The translations under genes and the position numbers were made by a program. A DNA stretch of 64,000 bases from contig OZ024811.1 in NCBI GenBank assembly GCA_964017045.1, positions 13,607,818 through 13,671,817 on the forward strand, in the 5' to 3' direction. Numbering within the stretch: position 1 is the stretch's first letter; each line of letters begins with the position of its first letter. Positions 17,676 through 30,141 of the stretch are shown here, piece after piece. Origin of the DNA: Omphiscola glabra. Its lineage: Eukaryota > Mollusca > Gastropoda > Lymnaeidae. The notes beneath the pieces were generated by a model, which saw nothing but the letters and a program-made list of their open reading frames with translations, searched no databases and was not told the origin of the DNA.

Positions 17676-18065
17676 TCGCAGCCTTAGAAAAATGTTGTAA
17701 CCCAATTTTAAAAAAAAAAAAAATTAATGTACGGTCTATATTGATTTTTTTTTGGCGTGGATAATTAAAATGTTCGACTCCACCAAAAAAAAAGGGAAGT
17801 GTCAGCAATTGTTGAAACTATTTATGAATGCAAATTAAAAACAAAACGTTTGAAATAGCTATCTCATGTTATCAATGCATAAACAGAGTTGTGAAGGGCA
17901 GTGTTTCTTCAGATCTCAACTTCAATTAAGTCAGACACTTAATCCCTACATCTACTGGTCACTGGACAAAATAATATGTTAACGTAGAATGTATTTATTA
18001 TGAACCTACGTTTATTTTTATTAATATTAATGCTTTAAAAATGTTCATCCCACTGTACACTAACG

Positions 18066-18205
18066 CATTCGCGTCGCATGATGCATACGCCTCACAAGAT
18101 ATATGCGCCAGTCTGGCTAAATACGCCTCACAAGGTTTATGAGCCACATTGGTTTCATACGCCTCACAAGGTATATGCGCCAGACTGGCTGGATGCGCCT
18201 TGCGA
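18066..18205. repeat. Short minisatellite, unit about 51 bp
   Basis: Three to four units of the form ATACGCCTCACAAGGT, ATATGCGCCA, GACTGGCT, with substitutions. The open frames over it on both strands are repeat artefacts. Confidence 0.75.
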
Positions 18206-18959
18206 TTGGGATATGCAGCAGTGTCACATATCACTCGGGATGACTGTGCTGCACAGGGTCAGTGCCATCTCAAGGCATGGGGCACACTTGGCAGTTGTCC
18301 AGGGACCAACGTTTGCACGTGGCCTCATATTTTCAAGGGTATGAAGTTTCAAAAACTGTTAACGAATACTGAAATATATGTATGCTGTTTTCTTCGCTGT
18401 CGAGTTTCAATGTAACTTGCCTTGCCCATAAAATTAAACACAAGAATATTATATTACCCACCCTCTGACACGTATAGCGTTATGTAACATATTAATTTAC
18501 CGACGGACCCCCAACCCACTGATACTAAGTAAGATTTCTAGCAACTCCTTCTACCCGAAACTCTGATCAAACTGAATACAATTCCAAAACAAGCCAAAAG
18601 TAAGGAAACGTCAAACAAAAAGCAACGTATTATTTATTTATTATGTTCGAAAACATGCAACTTGTTTTAAGCGATAAAAAAAGGTAAATTATAATTTTTA
18701 TTAATCTACGCTACATTCATCAAATGGTAATGCAAACATTTAAGAAAAAAAAAATCCTACAATTTTAAAAAACACACAAAATAAGAATTGGAAAGATATT
18801 GATCCCAAACACCTCCACTTAATTCATTTGTTTAAATCGATACCCCCACACCCCTTGGCGGTAAATAATATGAACATAGCCTCTTAAGGAGGGTTCTCAA
18901 GTTTTTTAGGGGATAGTGGCGGAATTGTGTTAAAGTGAATGAAATTCTTTAACAAAAGG

Positions 18960-19560
18960 CGCCATTTGTCAACAGCATCAGCACCAATAACCACCTTCGG
19001 TACTGATAGTACAGGGCGTTATAGATTTGGCGCACAAACAGCAATCCACCAACAACCACCTCTGCAACTGATACCACACGAGGTTTTAAAATTGGCGCAA
19101 CAACAGCATCAGCACCAATAACCAATGTCGGCACTGATACAACAGGACGTTATAGATTTGGCGCACCAACAACAGATGTACCAACATACACTACTGTTAC
19201 CGATACCCTATGTGGTTTTAAATGTGGCGGCACAAACAGCATCAGAACCAGTAACATCCTTCGGTACTCATAGTAATGGGCGTTATAGATTTGGCGCACA
19301 AACAGCAATATTTTCAATAGCAACCACCTCTGGTAATGATACCACAGGGCATTTCAGATTTTGCATACCAACTTTAACTGCACTAGCAAACGTTACTGTT
19401 ACAACAGCATATGATACCGCATGAGGTTTCGGATGTGGTGCACCAACAGCATCTCCACCAGCAACCGTCTCTGATGCTGTTAAGACTGGAGATTTTTGGT
19501 TTTGAAGCATCAACAGCAGATGCACCAGCGATAGTCTCTGATGTATTTAAAGCATACAAT
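18960..19560 (+). repeat. 66-bp (22-codon) tandem repeat, formerly coding-like
   Basis: About nine degenerate units of 66 bp. In one plus frame the consensus reads like GTDTTGRYRFGAPTASAP followed by a short TTS/TTF linker. Units drift, and single-base changes break the frame, so only short frames survive (18939-19121, 19125-19424). The 3-fold period and the FGA motif suggest descent from a repetitive protein exon, but no flanking gene is visible. It could also be an ordinary minisatellite. Confidence 0.7.
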
Positions 19561-19609
19561 TTGCATAAATGGATACATTTATTGCCCAAATTGAAAAAAA
19601 ACATTTAGA

Positions 19610-21778
19610 AATCATTACTATTAATATATGTATATTTTTTTTTAAATTTTTAAAATGTTTTTTGAGGGACAAAGTATAAAATGTATTGCGCGTGTCAGAA
19701 GCAGGATGTCAATTTTATTGATTCAAAATTAGCTTACAATTGTAAAAAAAAAAGTTGTTTTTAATGCATGCCAATACAATGCCTCTAACGCTGATCGTTT
19801 TTTTTTTTTTTTTTAAATTAAGAGTATACATCAGTTCGTTCTTAAACCTTTTCGGCCACCACTCTCCCTTAAGCTCATAAACTCGCCCACACCGCCTCCC
19901 CCGCTGGAACCTAATTATAAACATTTTAACATTAAGATTTTCACGACCCTCTATGGAAGATAATTTCACATTGACACGAATTTTGTAATTTATATTTGAA
20001 CAATTAATCAAACTATAAATTAATCTTTATCATTTGATTAATTCAGTTACAAGCTGAATTCTTTAATCAAGTGGCACCTTAGTAAGGGGGATTATTCAGG
20101 AAACGTTTTAGATACAAAGCGTGCGGGTCAAACGGAAATATTCCGGTCACCAAATACAATACCAAATTATACAATTTCAACTAGAGGCCTTTCAGTTGCT
20201 TTGGGAAAAAAAAGGAAGGGGGGAGGGGGTATAGCAATAAATGTCATTCTGAATGCAAAAAATTTTAGTACTAAACTTTTAATTTTTTTTTTGATTAACC
20301 CATACTACAACTGCATTAATTCTTTATAAAAAAAACTGTTTTGACCCAATCTTTCACTCAATCAACAAAAAATGTCGAATTGCTGAACAAGATAATTATT
20401 TTTGACAATGACCTGTATTCTCTATTTCTAACAGAATAGTACTATAGTATAAACCTGTGTCGGTCCTATATTGAGTTTAAATGCAGCCATAATTTTTTTT
20501 TTTTCGAATTACGGAAGAAAACGGATGGTGTAGAAGCTATCTAAAATCTGGCAGGTTGGATACTTCACTGAGCTGTTAGTAACTTGCCCGATGTATTAAT
20601 CCAACACATAATTTTATAATCATTGGTTTTGCGAAGGCCTCCTGTTTTTTTTTTTTTTTAATTAATAGGATATTAAAACGTGCTTTTTGGTGTGCAGCTC
20701 AATTCTAAAGATCATATAAAGCTACAGCAAATAAACGCGTTTTTTTAGCCTTTTTAATAACATCTTTATCGCAGTCCAAAGCACTTATAATTAGTTTTAA
20801 GCTCGCGGTGCTTACCTAAACTTAAACGTATGGTGATTATTGATAAACTATGGCACATTAAATCTAATGACAGATCCAACTGGTCTCTTTCTCTTCTTAG
20901 TGTGGCCCCCAAAAATATATCATAAACTCTTCTTTGTATGGCCAAACAAACAAAAAAAAAAGGTATCATCAACTATACTCTTTCACTGATCATCAAAGTA
21001 ATATATCGGGCCTAAAATTTCTTTGGAAAAAAAATAATTTTATTTAGACGATGACTTCCCAATGTAATGCCCTTTTACGGTCCCAAAGCCACCAAAAAAA
21101 TTTCGAAGCATTTTATCGCACGTTATGGATAACCCCATCGCCCCTGGAGGCGGTACCGCCCACTTTGCAACCACTGCAATAGCCAGACCCCACCTCCAAA
21201 CAATACCGTCCTTAAATAGGATAAAAAGTCGATTCTACTTAAATATTTGGAGATAAAACTAAACGAATTATGTTAGAGTCAAACATCATCAATATTGCGG
21301 TACTTGCAAAAAATACTATTTTTTTATTAGCTACGTGACGCTATTGCACATCTATATAACAATTGTAAACGATGTCACATGCAAATTGAAAAAGAATTTA
21401 ACAAAAACATTAAAATTGCACTGAATTTCCTCGTTCCTTTTAGTGTATCTTTAAAACATTCCAAATTATAATTGTTTTTCCCATTATATTTGTATATCCC
21501 ATTCTCAAAATATTGGATGGAGACCTTGAACTCTTACAATCAACATTAAGAAAGTGAAGAAAATGTTTAACCCTTGACTTAGCAAATACATTAGATACAC
21601 ATGCTCAAGGCCAAAGGCAATACATAATTTCGGAGTGTACTAAATAAACACCTACTGAGGAAGAATTTTTAATTTCGAAAACCCAACATGACAAGTTAAG
21701 CCACTACCAAGAGATAAACATAGTGAGAAGGAGAAGATAGAGACAGAGAGAAGAGAGGGACAGAGAGATTTTGTAAGG
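19610..21778. other. Non-coding AT-rich interval
   Basis: Many T/A homopolymers, a G-rich tract near 20217-20230 and an AG-rich stretch near 21724-21770. I see no supported gene or repeat array. It is the region downstream (3') of the C1q-type gene. Confidence 0.5.
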
Positions 21779-21784
21779 TTTTAT
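21779..21784 (-). terminator. Poly(A) signal of the C1q-type gene
   Basis: AATAAA on the minus strand immediately follows, and shares a base with, the TAA stop, so the 3' UTR would be very short. Confidence 0.6.
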
Positions 21785-24700
21785 TATCCATTTATCAAAC
21801 AACAAGAGAAATCAACCCAGGTTTTGGTTTTTTCTTCTTTCACATCCAAAATCAAGCCTATTATGTCCCCTTCCTTCAGCTCACAGCAACACGTGATCGT
21901 TTGTCTTCCATACAAAGTACACACTACAATACCACACTGCTCAAAGTGTAAAACATCAATTGAACTCTAGTCTGCGAGATTTGCAGTGATGCTAACTAAG
22001 TACAAGCCCCGAAATGGAGCAGTGAATACCCCAGACGCTGGATCAAGTGATTCCCATAATTTCCATTGACGATTTCATAGTTTAGTATCTCATAACGTCC
22101 GTCCGTATGATGTAAATTCTTAAATGCGTAGAATCCTACATTCGGTAGACAGCATTTTGACTCTGTGAAAAAATTTAAAAAAAAAAAAAGTTTTAGTGAA
22201 GTAAGTTAACAATTATATCAAACTCCTAATGATTATTTATAGGATCCTATTTTTAATGAAAATGATATGTAAAAATTGGAAAATATCCATATAATTTTAT
22301 GTATAAGATTAAAATGCGTCAAAATGAAAAGTACTAAAATTATAATTTTTTTAAAAAATATTACATTGACGTCACCTGTAATGTTGGTTTTTTTCCCTTT
22401 GTTTTTTGTTTTACTTCTTAAGAAAGCTAACATGCACACTATAGGCGTGTTAATTAGCCATATGTGACTTACTGATCTCTGTAATTTGCTTGGATAAATC
22501 CACGGCTTGACTTGTCAGATTACCTACCTGTAAATGCTGGAATCGAAGATGAGTCACTCATTAATTGTGTTACAGTAGACTTGATATGGCGAGGCTCTAA
22601 TCTGAAACGTTTGAAATAAATAATCCAGTACCGACTGATGCAAAAATTAAATTGATAATGAAAGAGTGTGTTATTTGTTTCCTAGTGTGTTTTGTTTCCC
22701 CCCCAAAGTTGCCGGTCTTCTCAACTTTAATATACATTGTTAAAGAAAGAGACAATAAGTAATAAATCTGGGACTGGTCACCTGAGCGTTTCTAAACGTG
22801 TCTAACGGTCAGCAAAACCTCAAAGCTTGAGAAGCAAACTATAAATTATGAGCTGAAATAATTACTAGCCATAGGTTTGCATTGTTATATCTGTTGCAGC
22901 TCTACCTTATTTAGTGTTTGTTTGAAATTTAAAAGAATTTGTGTCATTATTATGATAAATTTTGAGTTTAAAAATTAATTAATTACCAAAAGTTGATAAT
23001 ATTTTAATTGCACCACGTCTTGAACTGAAAGTGTAAGCTTGTTAAACTCTTTTTGAAGTATGCATGCACCAAATTGTACCTTAGACAAAGTACAAACAAA
23101 CAAAAGAATGCACAGTTTTCTTGTCAGTAAGGATGTGTCTTTTTTTTTTTTTTTTTTTTTTTCTTGTATTATTTAAAAAAAGCTATTCTTTGTTTCATAT
23201 GGGAAAAATATCAACATATGGTGGTTTATATAAATATGTAGTTCCTAATTAAGTCATTTGATATGATGTATCTCTTTCAGTGGTCATAGCAAAAAGGAGC
23301 AACATTTGTATGTAATTAAAAGTTGATAGTAGGCCTACATCTTATATGTGGTGCATGGTTTGTACGCTTCTATGCACTTTGACAATGGGAATATTTCCTT
23401 ATTACACGATTAATAAACTGTCTAAAAATACATTTTATCATAATCCGAAGAGAAAAATATAAATAAATTAGCTGCTCTGAGTTCAGCTTTAAGAAATTAA
23501 TTGTATTTAACCTATTGGAATTACAAAATTGTATTAAAAAATGTGAAATTGATAGGGAAAAGTAAAACAATGTTTGTGTCCTTTTTGTGGAAAATTTAAA
23601 TTTAAATTCCAATTATTAATTTGAGTTATAAATAAACTAATATTAATTATTAATTTTAAAATATGGACTAGTAGCACTTCCGTTTAATTTAAACTGATAA
23701 TATTATAGTGTAAGCAGTTTCATTTTAGTGTAATTAGCTGTTCATCTGTTTTTTTTACCATTCTAATGAAAGGCATTCGACAGGGTTTGGCATGCTGCTT
23801 TATGGGCCACCATGAGGCACTACAACATCAACACAAACTTAACCAGAATGATAAGAAGCCACTATGATAAGGCCACCAGTGCAGTCTTCTTCAACAATAA
23901 CATCGGAGAATGGTTCAAGACCACGGTTGGAGTACGACAAGGCTGCTTGCTCTCCCCCACCCTGTTCAACATCTTCTTAGAGAGAATTATGTCAGATGCA
24001 CTAGAAACGCATGTAGGGACAGTCAGCATTGGTGGCAGAACAATCACCAATCTACATTTTGCGGATGACATAGACGGACTGGCTGGAAGCGAGGAAGAGC
24101 TAGCCAACCTAGTAAAGAGTCTCGACAAGACTTCATCGTCCTTTGGCATGCAAATCAGTGCAGAGAAGACAAAAATGGTGACGAATAGCACTAATGGCAT
24201 CACCACTGAAATTAAGGTCGGGGAGGAAAGATTAGAGACAGTTGGCAGCTTCAAGTACCTCGGAGCAATAGCATCGGAACAAGGCTACAGGCCCGAATTA
24301 ATGGCCAGGATTGCGCAGACCACGACAGCACTAAAGAGGCTCAAGAAAATATGGAACGACAAAAATATAGCCCCCAGCACCAAAATCAGGCTGATGCGCT
24401 CATTAATCCTCTCCATTTTCTTATATGCCTGTGAGTCCTGGACATTAACAGCAGAACTTGAAAGGAAAATAAAGGCGATGGAGATGAGATGTTACAGAGG
24501 CATTCTTGGCATCAGCTATAGAGACCACATAACCAATGAGCAAATAAAAGAAAGGATTCGTCAGGCAATTGGGCAATACGATGACATCCTGACGTCTGTT
24601 AAAAAGCGCAAACTTGAGTGGTATGGCCACGTGACCAGAAGACAAGGGCTCGCCAAAGAGATCTTGCAGATCACTACTAGAGGAGGGAGAAGAAGAAGAA

Positions 24701-27700
24701 GACAAAGAAAAAGATGGGAAGATAATATCAAAGAATGGACTGGATTACAACTAGGCGATGCTATGCGTAGGGCAGAAGACAGAGAGGAATGGAGAAGAAT
24801 AGTGTACATGTCATCTTTGGCGCCCCAACGGTCGAAGGACTACGGGACCTGATGATGATGATGATGATGAATGAAAGGAAATACTTTTTACATACTTTTA
24901 GTTATTTAAAATTAATTTATAACCAGTTTTGAATATTAAACACACACAAAAGCAAGAAGAAAAATGTATTAAAAATTAAATACATTGTTTTGTGTCACTT
25001 TTTTTTAATTGGCTTTAATAAAATGTATCAACAATGTTTTTCAAAATTTATTGCGGTACTAATCAGATAAGAAAAAAATTATACAACTATATAGTATGTT
25101 ACATTTTTGGGGGCTAAAATGAGACTGATACTATTACATTGTATTGTTATTTTAATAAAGGCCTATTATTTTTCTTTCTGAATAGGCCTCAACTATTTGA
25201 AATATAAATATTCATATTATGAATGGCGGCAGATACGGTATCAGAGAATTTCGATTACATACTTTTTGAAAACATTTGTGGTAATTTTATATTTTAAAAA
25301 TTTATTTTAATATGATTATATTTCAGCCTTTAATAGTCTTAATTTAGGTATTTTTTATTAAATTTATGCCTAAATATTTATGTCTGATTTTTTTTAAATT
25401 TAGAGTGGTTAAAAGCAATTAACTTCCAATCAGGAATAAACAAAAATATGCATATCTTTCAATTATGATTACATAATTTACATTTACAAGAATAAAAATA
25501 CTAATAACAATGGCAATACTTACCAAATCATCAACTTTATCTTTATTGAGAGTGCCCATATTTTCAAACTGCGCCGTGCTTTGAGATGACATGAGATTAA
25601 CAGAGATCTGAAGTGTATTCATTTTATCAGACATTTCATCATAATATTGATTTGTGCTCTCCACGCTTTTTGACGGATCTTGTAGAGAAATGGGGGCGTC
25701 AGTGCTGCGTGTTCTAAAGCTGGTGAACTGGCTGTTCACTTCACCTATTGCAAAATTGACAGATTCATTCTCCTCATCTAATCTGTTCAACCTGTTGTCA
25801 ATATTTGTCGACGCTTCAAACAGAGGATCAACACTTGAGGCAATGTCTTTGCTTTTTTTTTTCCCTCAAGTTCTGTAATTGTGTCTTCAATTTCTCTCTT
25901 AAAATTTAAATTTGTGATATTTAAAATTTCACATTTTTTTGTTAACATTTTCTTGCTGATTTGAGAAATCTTTTAAGAACTTGTCTACATTTTCTTGTTG
26001 AATCAAAACATCTTTTAATGTGTGGCCAAAATGTTCTTGCTTTTTCTTGAGCTTTTTCAGTTATCTTTTTGAGTGAGAATACAGCTTCCTCTAGTATGGA
26101 TAATCTCATAGTCAACATATGAGAACCATGTGGTTCTACTGGTCCACCTGTCAGTAAATGGAAAGAAAACATAATTCTACATAAGACGAAAGATTACGCT
26201 CATATTAAAGGTTTAGATTAATTTTTTTATAATTTACTTGAATTATGTGTTTGCATGTTTGTGTGATAATGGTAGGATTCACTGTAGTTAATTATTTTTT
26301 TTTAAAAAGTTTTCTTTTTCATGAAGAAATCTTTTCTTTAAATATTAACGAGTTCCATTTCCTTTGTGTTATAGGATCAACATCAATTAAGTAAAAAAAA
26401 CATAATTTTATTTTTAACTTAGCATAAACTCTAAGAATAACAGATAAAGCGTTGCTTTTTGGTGTTGTTTTTTTTTGTGGTGTTTTATAGCTGAATGAGA
26501 GAGCCTTATAGACATCTTCATGAACCAAACACAGCCTTTAGTTATAACTTTTTAAGTTATCAAGGTTGTATAATATGATTTCATTTTACCAGAAATCAGA
26601 AAGTAAATATGGTAATATGTTAACTTTAACAGTTTACTCTGGAAAAGAAAACAGCTGATGCAACAATTATAGTGTAGTATCTTGAAGAGATTAAGACCCA
26701 AAAGGAGAAAAACCCACCAACAAATACACACAAAAAAAAGAGAAAATTTTGTTAAATTGCTAGTTTTTTTCATTACCTTCATTTGCCACTTGTTTTCCCC
26801 TGGACATTATATTCGATTGCTCTGCACCTGGCTTGTATTTGACAGTAGGGCTTGTAAGATGCTGAATATTTGGAACTGAGGTTTCTGTTCAGTGCAATTT
26901 TCTTTCTTGAGGAGACCTTGTGGATAAGACATGGGATTATTACATAAAATATCTTTTTTTTTTTTAAATTCTTTAATGTTTCCTTATACCAAAAAGAAAA
27001 CATTGTTTTTTAAATGCTTTATGTAAAAAAAAAACATAAATACAAATTAATTTTTTTTATTTCAAAATGAATTAGAGCAGCCATAAAATGAAACAAAAAT
27101 CGGTCATATTAACTAATATTAACAATTAAATAAGTTGCTTTTTTAAAATTTTTATGTGTTTTTTTTTTTAAAGTTCATATTCAAATGTAGCCTAATTGTA
27201 TTAATACAGCAACTTACAAAAGTGATGATAATTAATCAATTATTATTAGGCCTACATCATGGCCAATAAATTAATTTATACATTTACACAATATAAAATT
27301 TAAAAAAAAATAATGATTTGGCTACGACATTGTTTAAAAAATAAATTACCTGAAAACTCCACAGACTTTGCAATAAAAAATGTTATTGATTGTTGAAGCA
27401 TATTGGAAATCTCCTCAAAGTTTACCTGATCAACTTGTCCTCCACTAACCCAATTCTCTACTTCAATTTCTACCTTTTATTTTGATACAGGTTAAAAAAT
27501 ATATATATTAATTTTTTTTTTTAAAAAGATAAATGTATAAGTGAACATACTATTTATTGCATCGTGAGTGAATGATGAGTGCCTTAAGGTAAAAAAAAAT
27601 GAATGATAGCAATATGGTTTTATAAATATGCTGAAGTTGAAGCAAATTTTAAATGTATTTGGCTAGTTTGATTTTTAATTCATGAAAATCAACTAAAGTA

Positions 27701-28123
27701 GGTTGCCTTTTGACTTTAGTTAGTCACTTGAGACTTTCGACTACTTTCTTTAGTAGTATCTAAAACTTAATTAATCTAAGAGAAAATGATTCAGGTTAGG
27801 TTTAGGCTTAGGGATAGAATTAGGGTTCAGGTTAGATTTAGGGATAAATTTAGGACATACATTCGCGGGTCGCGGCAACAAAGGGCGGCACGCGGTGATA
27901 TCTCTCCGCATTTACCTGTTTTAATTCTGGCAAAACGTTTGAGTTTATAATTATTTTATTTTTTTTACTTATGATTTTAAATTACCTGATTGATGCAATC
28001 ATCTGCAAACCGCTTGCATTGTATTTCTGATGATTGATACATGTGACGAATCTCTGAGTTTGTTGTGTGTTGTGCTTGCTAGCCATCCTTAAAGTGGTGT
28101 TTTTCTGTGGTTTGGCACATAAT
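21784..28123 (-). pseudogene. Coiled-coil plus C1q-domain secreted-type gene, disrupted
   Basis: Minus-strand exons: 28123-27986, 27473-27350, 26884-26777, 26147-25524, 22601-22473, and 22162-21784 with the stop. GT-AG sites and phases match at the first three junctions. Exon 4 is a long polar heptad-rich coiled coil (for example QQENVDKFLKDFSNQQENV and LDEENESV). The last exon has a C1q-like domain: VGFYAFKNLHHTDGRYE, SGVFTAPFRGLYLVS and GDIIGLILDV. AATAAA overlaps the stop codon. Damage: frameshifts in exon 4 at A-runs (near 26045, 25945 and 25853), one in exon 5, one in the C1q exon, and TAG codons in exon 1 (near 28083) and in the C1q domain (after LAD). No signal peptide or Ig exon was found. 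It could be a decayed gene, or a live one with base-calling errors in homopolymers. Confidence 0.72.
23774..24869 (+). mobile_element. Young 5'-truncated LINE with intact RT frame
   Basis: A frame open from the truncation point to the stop at 24850-24852 (about 360 codons) begins KAFDRVWH and shows the RT motifs GVRQGCLLSPTLFN and LHFADDIDG (catalytic FADD), then GAIASEQGY, KLEWYGHVTRR and a basic GGRRRRRQRKRWEDNIKEW tail. The 3' end CTACGGGAC is followed by a (GAT)n tail. A 9-bp duplication AATGAAAGG flanks it (23765-23773 and 24870-24878). It lies between coiled-coil exon 4 and exon 5 of the minus-strand C1q-type gene, in the opposite orientation. No stops have accumulated, so the insertion is recent. 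The RTE-like clade is a guess. Confidence 0.9.
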
Positions 28124-28270
28124 CTAAAAGAGAAATTGTTAATTGTGAAGAGATGGGACCGCGTTTTTTTACCATGGCTAAATCTATCCCTCGCCCTCAG
28201 CCTAAACTGAACCCTAAATCTATCCCTCACCCTAACCTGAACCCTAAATCTATCCCTCACCCTAACCTAT
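27781..28270. repeat. Inverted TTAGGG-like arms around an exon
   Basis: The left arm (27790-27858) holds GGGATAGAATTAGGGTTCAG and GGTTAGATTTAGGG. The right arm (28184-28268) is the reverse complement type, with ATCTATCCCTCACCCTAACC repeated. Together they enclose the 28123-27986 exon. Telomere-like but degenerate and interstitial. They may be the ends of a fold-back element. Confidence 0.6.
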
Positions 28271-28734
28271 CATGCAAATGACGCCATTGCCCTATCTCTA
28301 CACATTAGCAGATACATTGACATCTTTCCTTACCAAAAACTAAGATCTAACGTAAACAAACCAACACGTAAGATCAGGAAATCCCAAAGTTCTAGAATAG
28401 GATTGGTACTTGGAAGAAGGCTAACGTCATTAATATCTCCAATGATTGCAAAACAAAACCTTTGGGGTGGAGGTCAAGGAGAACCATGTGGGAGGGGCAT
28501 TGCGTGGTGGAGGGGGTGGTGGTGATGAGACGCTTGTGAGCCAGAGCAAAAACGCACTACGCGGGGCAAAGCCAAATCAAAGTATTCGTGTGTAAAGTTT
28601 ACACGTTCACGATGTGTTCATAAATTTGACTACTTCACTGAGATTACTCTGTTTGTCTTGTCATCATCTACCGAATTCTACCTTTCCATATCGTATATCC
28701 CCCATCACCCATATCTTATTTGTTTAACAACTCA

Positions 28735-28990
28735 TCTGCTGTCATAGCGCTTTCGATATGAACCCTCGTGTTGACTCACAAGGAACGGACTTGGACTTAG
28801 GGCCACAGTAGGGATGACTTAAGACAGGCTTTGACCTGATCAGATTGCGTTCCAGCTGCTCCGAATAGTTCTGCCCAATGATCTATTCATCCTCCATGAG
28901 ACATTGTGAGCTCATCGCAAACAATCAACTTGTACTCCCTAAGTACCTTGGCTGTAGTCCAATGTTTTGAAGTGTTCCACAAAAAAGTAT
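28735..28990 (-). mobile_element. Helitron helicase relic (Pif1-like)
   Basis: The minus strand reads AKVLREYKLIVCDELTMSH, like the Walker B region of Helitron Pif1-type helicases. After a gap comes QVKACLKSSLLW then NTRVHIESAMTADE, like the helicase segment KACLKSSxLW...NMRV. Stops and a deletion between the two parts show it is dead. Helitron ends were not found. Confidence 0.55.
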
Positions 28991-29149
28991 TGTTACCTAC
29001 TGTCATCCGTATGGAGAAATTAATCTCTTATTTAATTATATTGCTTGTTCTAAAACCAGTACACAACAAAAGAAGATACCGTAAGTTAAATACACTAACA
29101 AAGAGAACGATACTCTAACTCGGGCCAATTACAATAAATAAATTTTATT

Positions 29150-29260
29150 ATCTTGATAATAAATTACAACAATCAAAAAGAAAGGAAAATGAAGCTTTTA
29201 ACGTTTAGATTACGCTCGTTAACCTTGGATGACAAAAAGAAAGAAAATGAAGATATTAAC
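29150..29260. repeat. Short direct repeat, also present at 30655
   Basis: An AAAAGAAAG(G)AAAATGAAG block occurs twice here. The adjoining 35-base stretch starting ACGTTTAGATTACGCTCG (29201) recurs at 30655-30689 with one change. The flanks beyond do not match, so these are not LTRs. Confidence 0.5.
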
Positions 29261-29690
29261 TTAACAGTGTAATGATTGGCTTGTACCGGTACACTGTTGA
29301 AGAAGATAAAACGTTGTAAAAAAAGGTACAATGATGAAAAGGAATATACCCACACATACACTGTAAAAGTTAGTAAACAAATATCTGTCTCGTATAGCAA
29401 ATCTCTAGTGGATCGTGAATACTCTAAAAATATGTCTCTCTCTTCCTTTTATAGTCTGTTCTCCTGATATTTTGAGAAAGGACTTACACATTGTTATCCT
29501 TTCTGATTTTTCTAGATTGTTCTCAAGAATTCTAATAATACAGACCAAATATTTTATTTAGTTGTAAACAAGGTCGAGAGAGACTATAATTAGTTAGAAA
29601 CACATTAATTCTGTACCAAACTTTGGGGTCAGCTAAAGTTCATTCGGGGGAAAACATGTCGTTTACACGTCGTCTACTTAACAATATTCT

Positions 29691-30141
29691 CAGAGTGATT
29701 TGCATTAAGAGACAGTTAAAAGTTATTTTGATCTACTTTACAAAGTGATTTACAATAAGAGACATTTAAAAGTTCGTTTGATCTACTTTACAGAGTGATT
29801 TACAATAAGAGACAGTTAAAAAGTTAGTTTGATCTACTTTACAGAGTGATTTACAATAAGAGACAGTTAAAAAGTTAGTTTGATCTACTTTACAGAGTGA
29901 TTTACAATAAGAGACAGTTAAAATTTAGTTTGATCTACTTTACAGAGTAATTTACATTAAGAGACAGTAAAAAGTTAGTTTGATCTATTTTACAGAGTGA
30001 TTTACACTAAGAGACAGTTAAAAGTTAGTTTGATCTACTTTACAGAGTGATTTACATTAAGAGACAGTTAAAAGTTAGTTTGATCTACTTTACAGAGTGA
30101 TGTACATTAAGAGACAGTTAAAAATTAGTTTGATCTACTTT
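29691..30141. repeat. 51-bp tandem array, about 9 units
   Basis: Units of 50-51 bp beginning CAGAGTGATTTACAATAAG and ending TTTGATCTACTTTA, with very few differences between them. High identity suggests recent expansion. It is non-coding. Confidence 0.95.

Noticed and set aside
29691..30141. CRISPR-like repeat
   Set aside because: There are no unique spacers; the whole 51-bp unit repeats.
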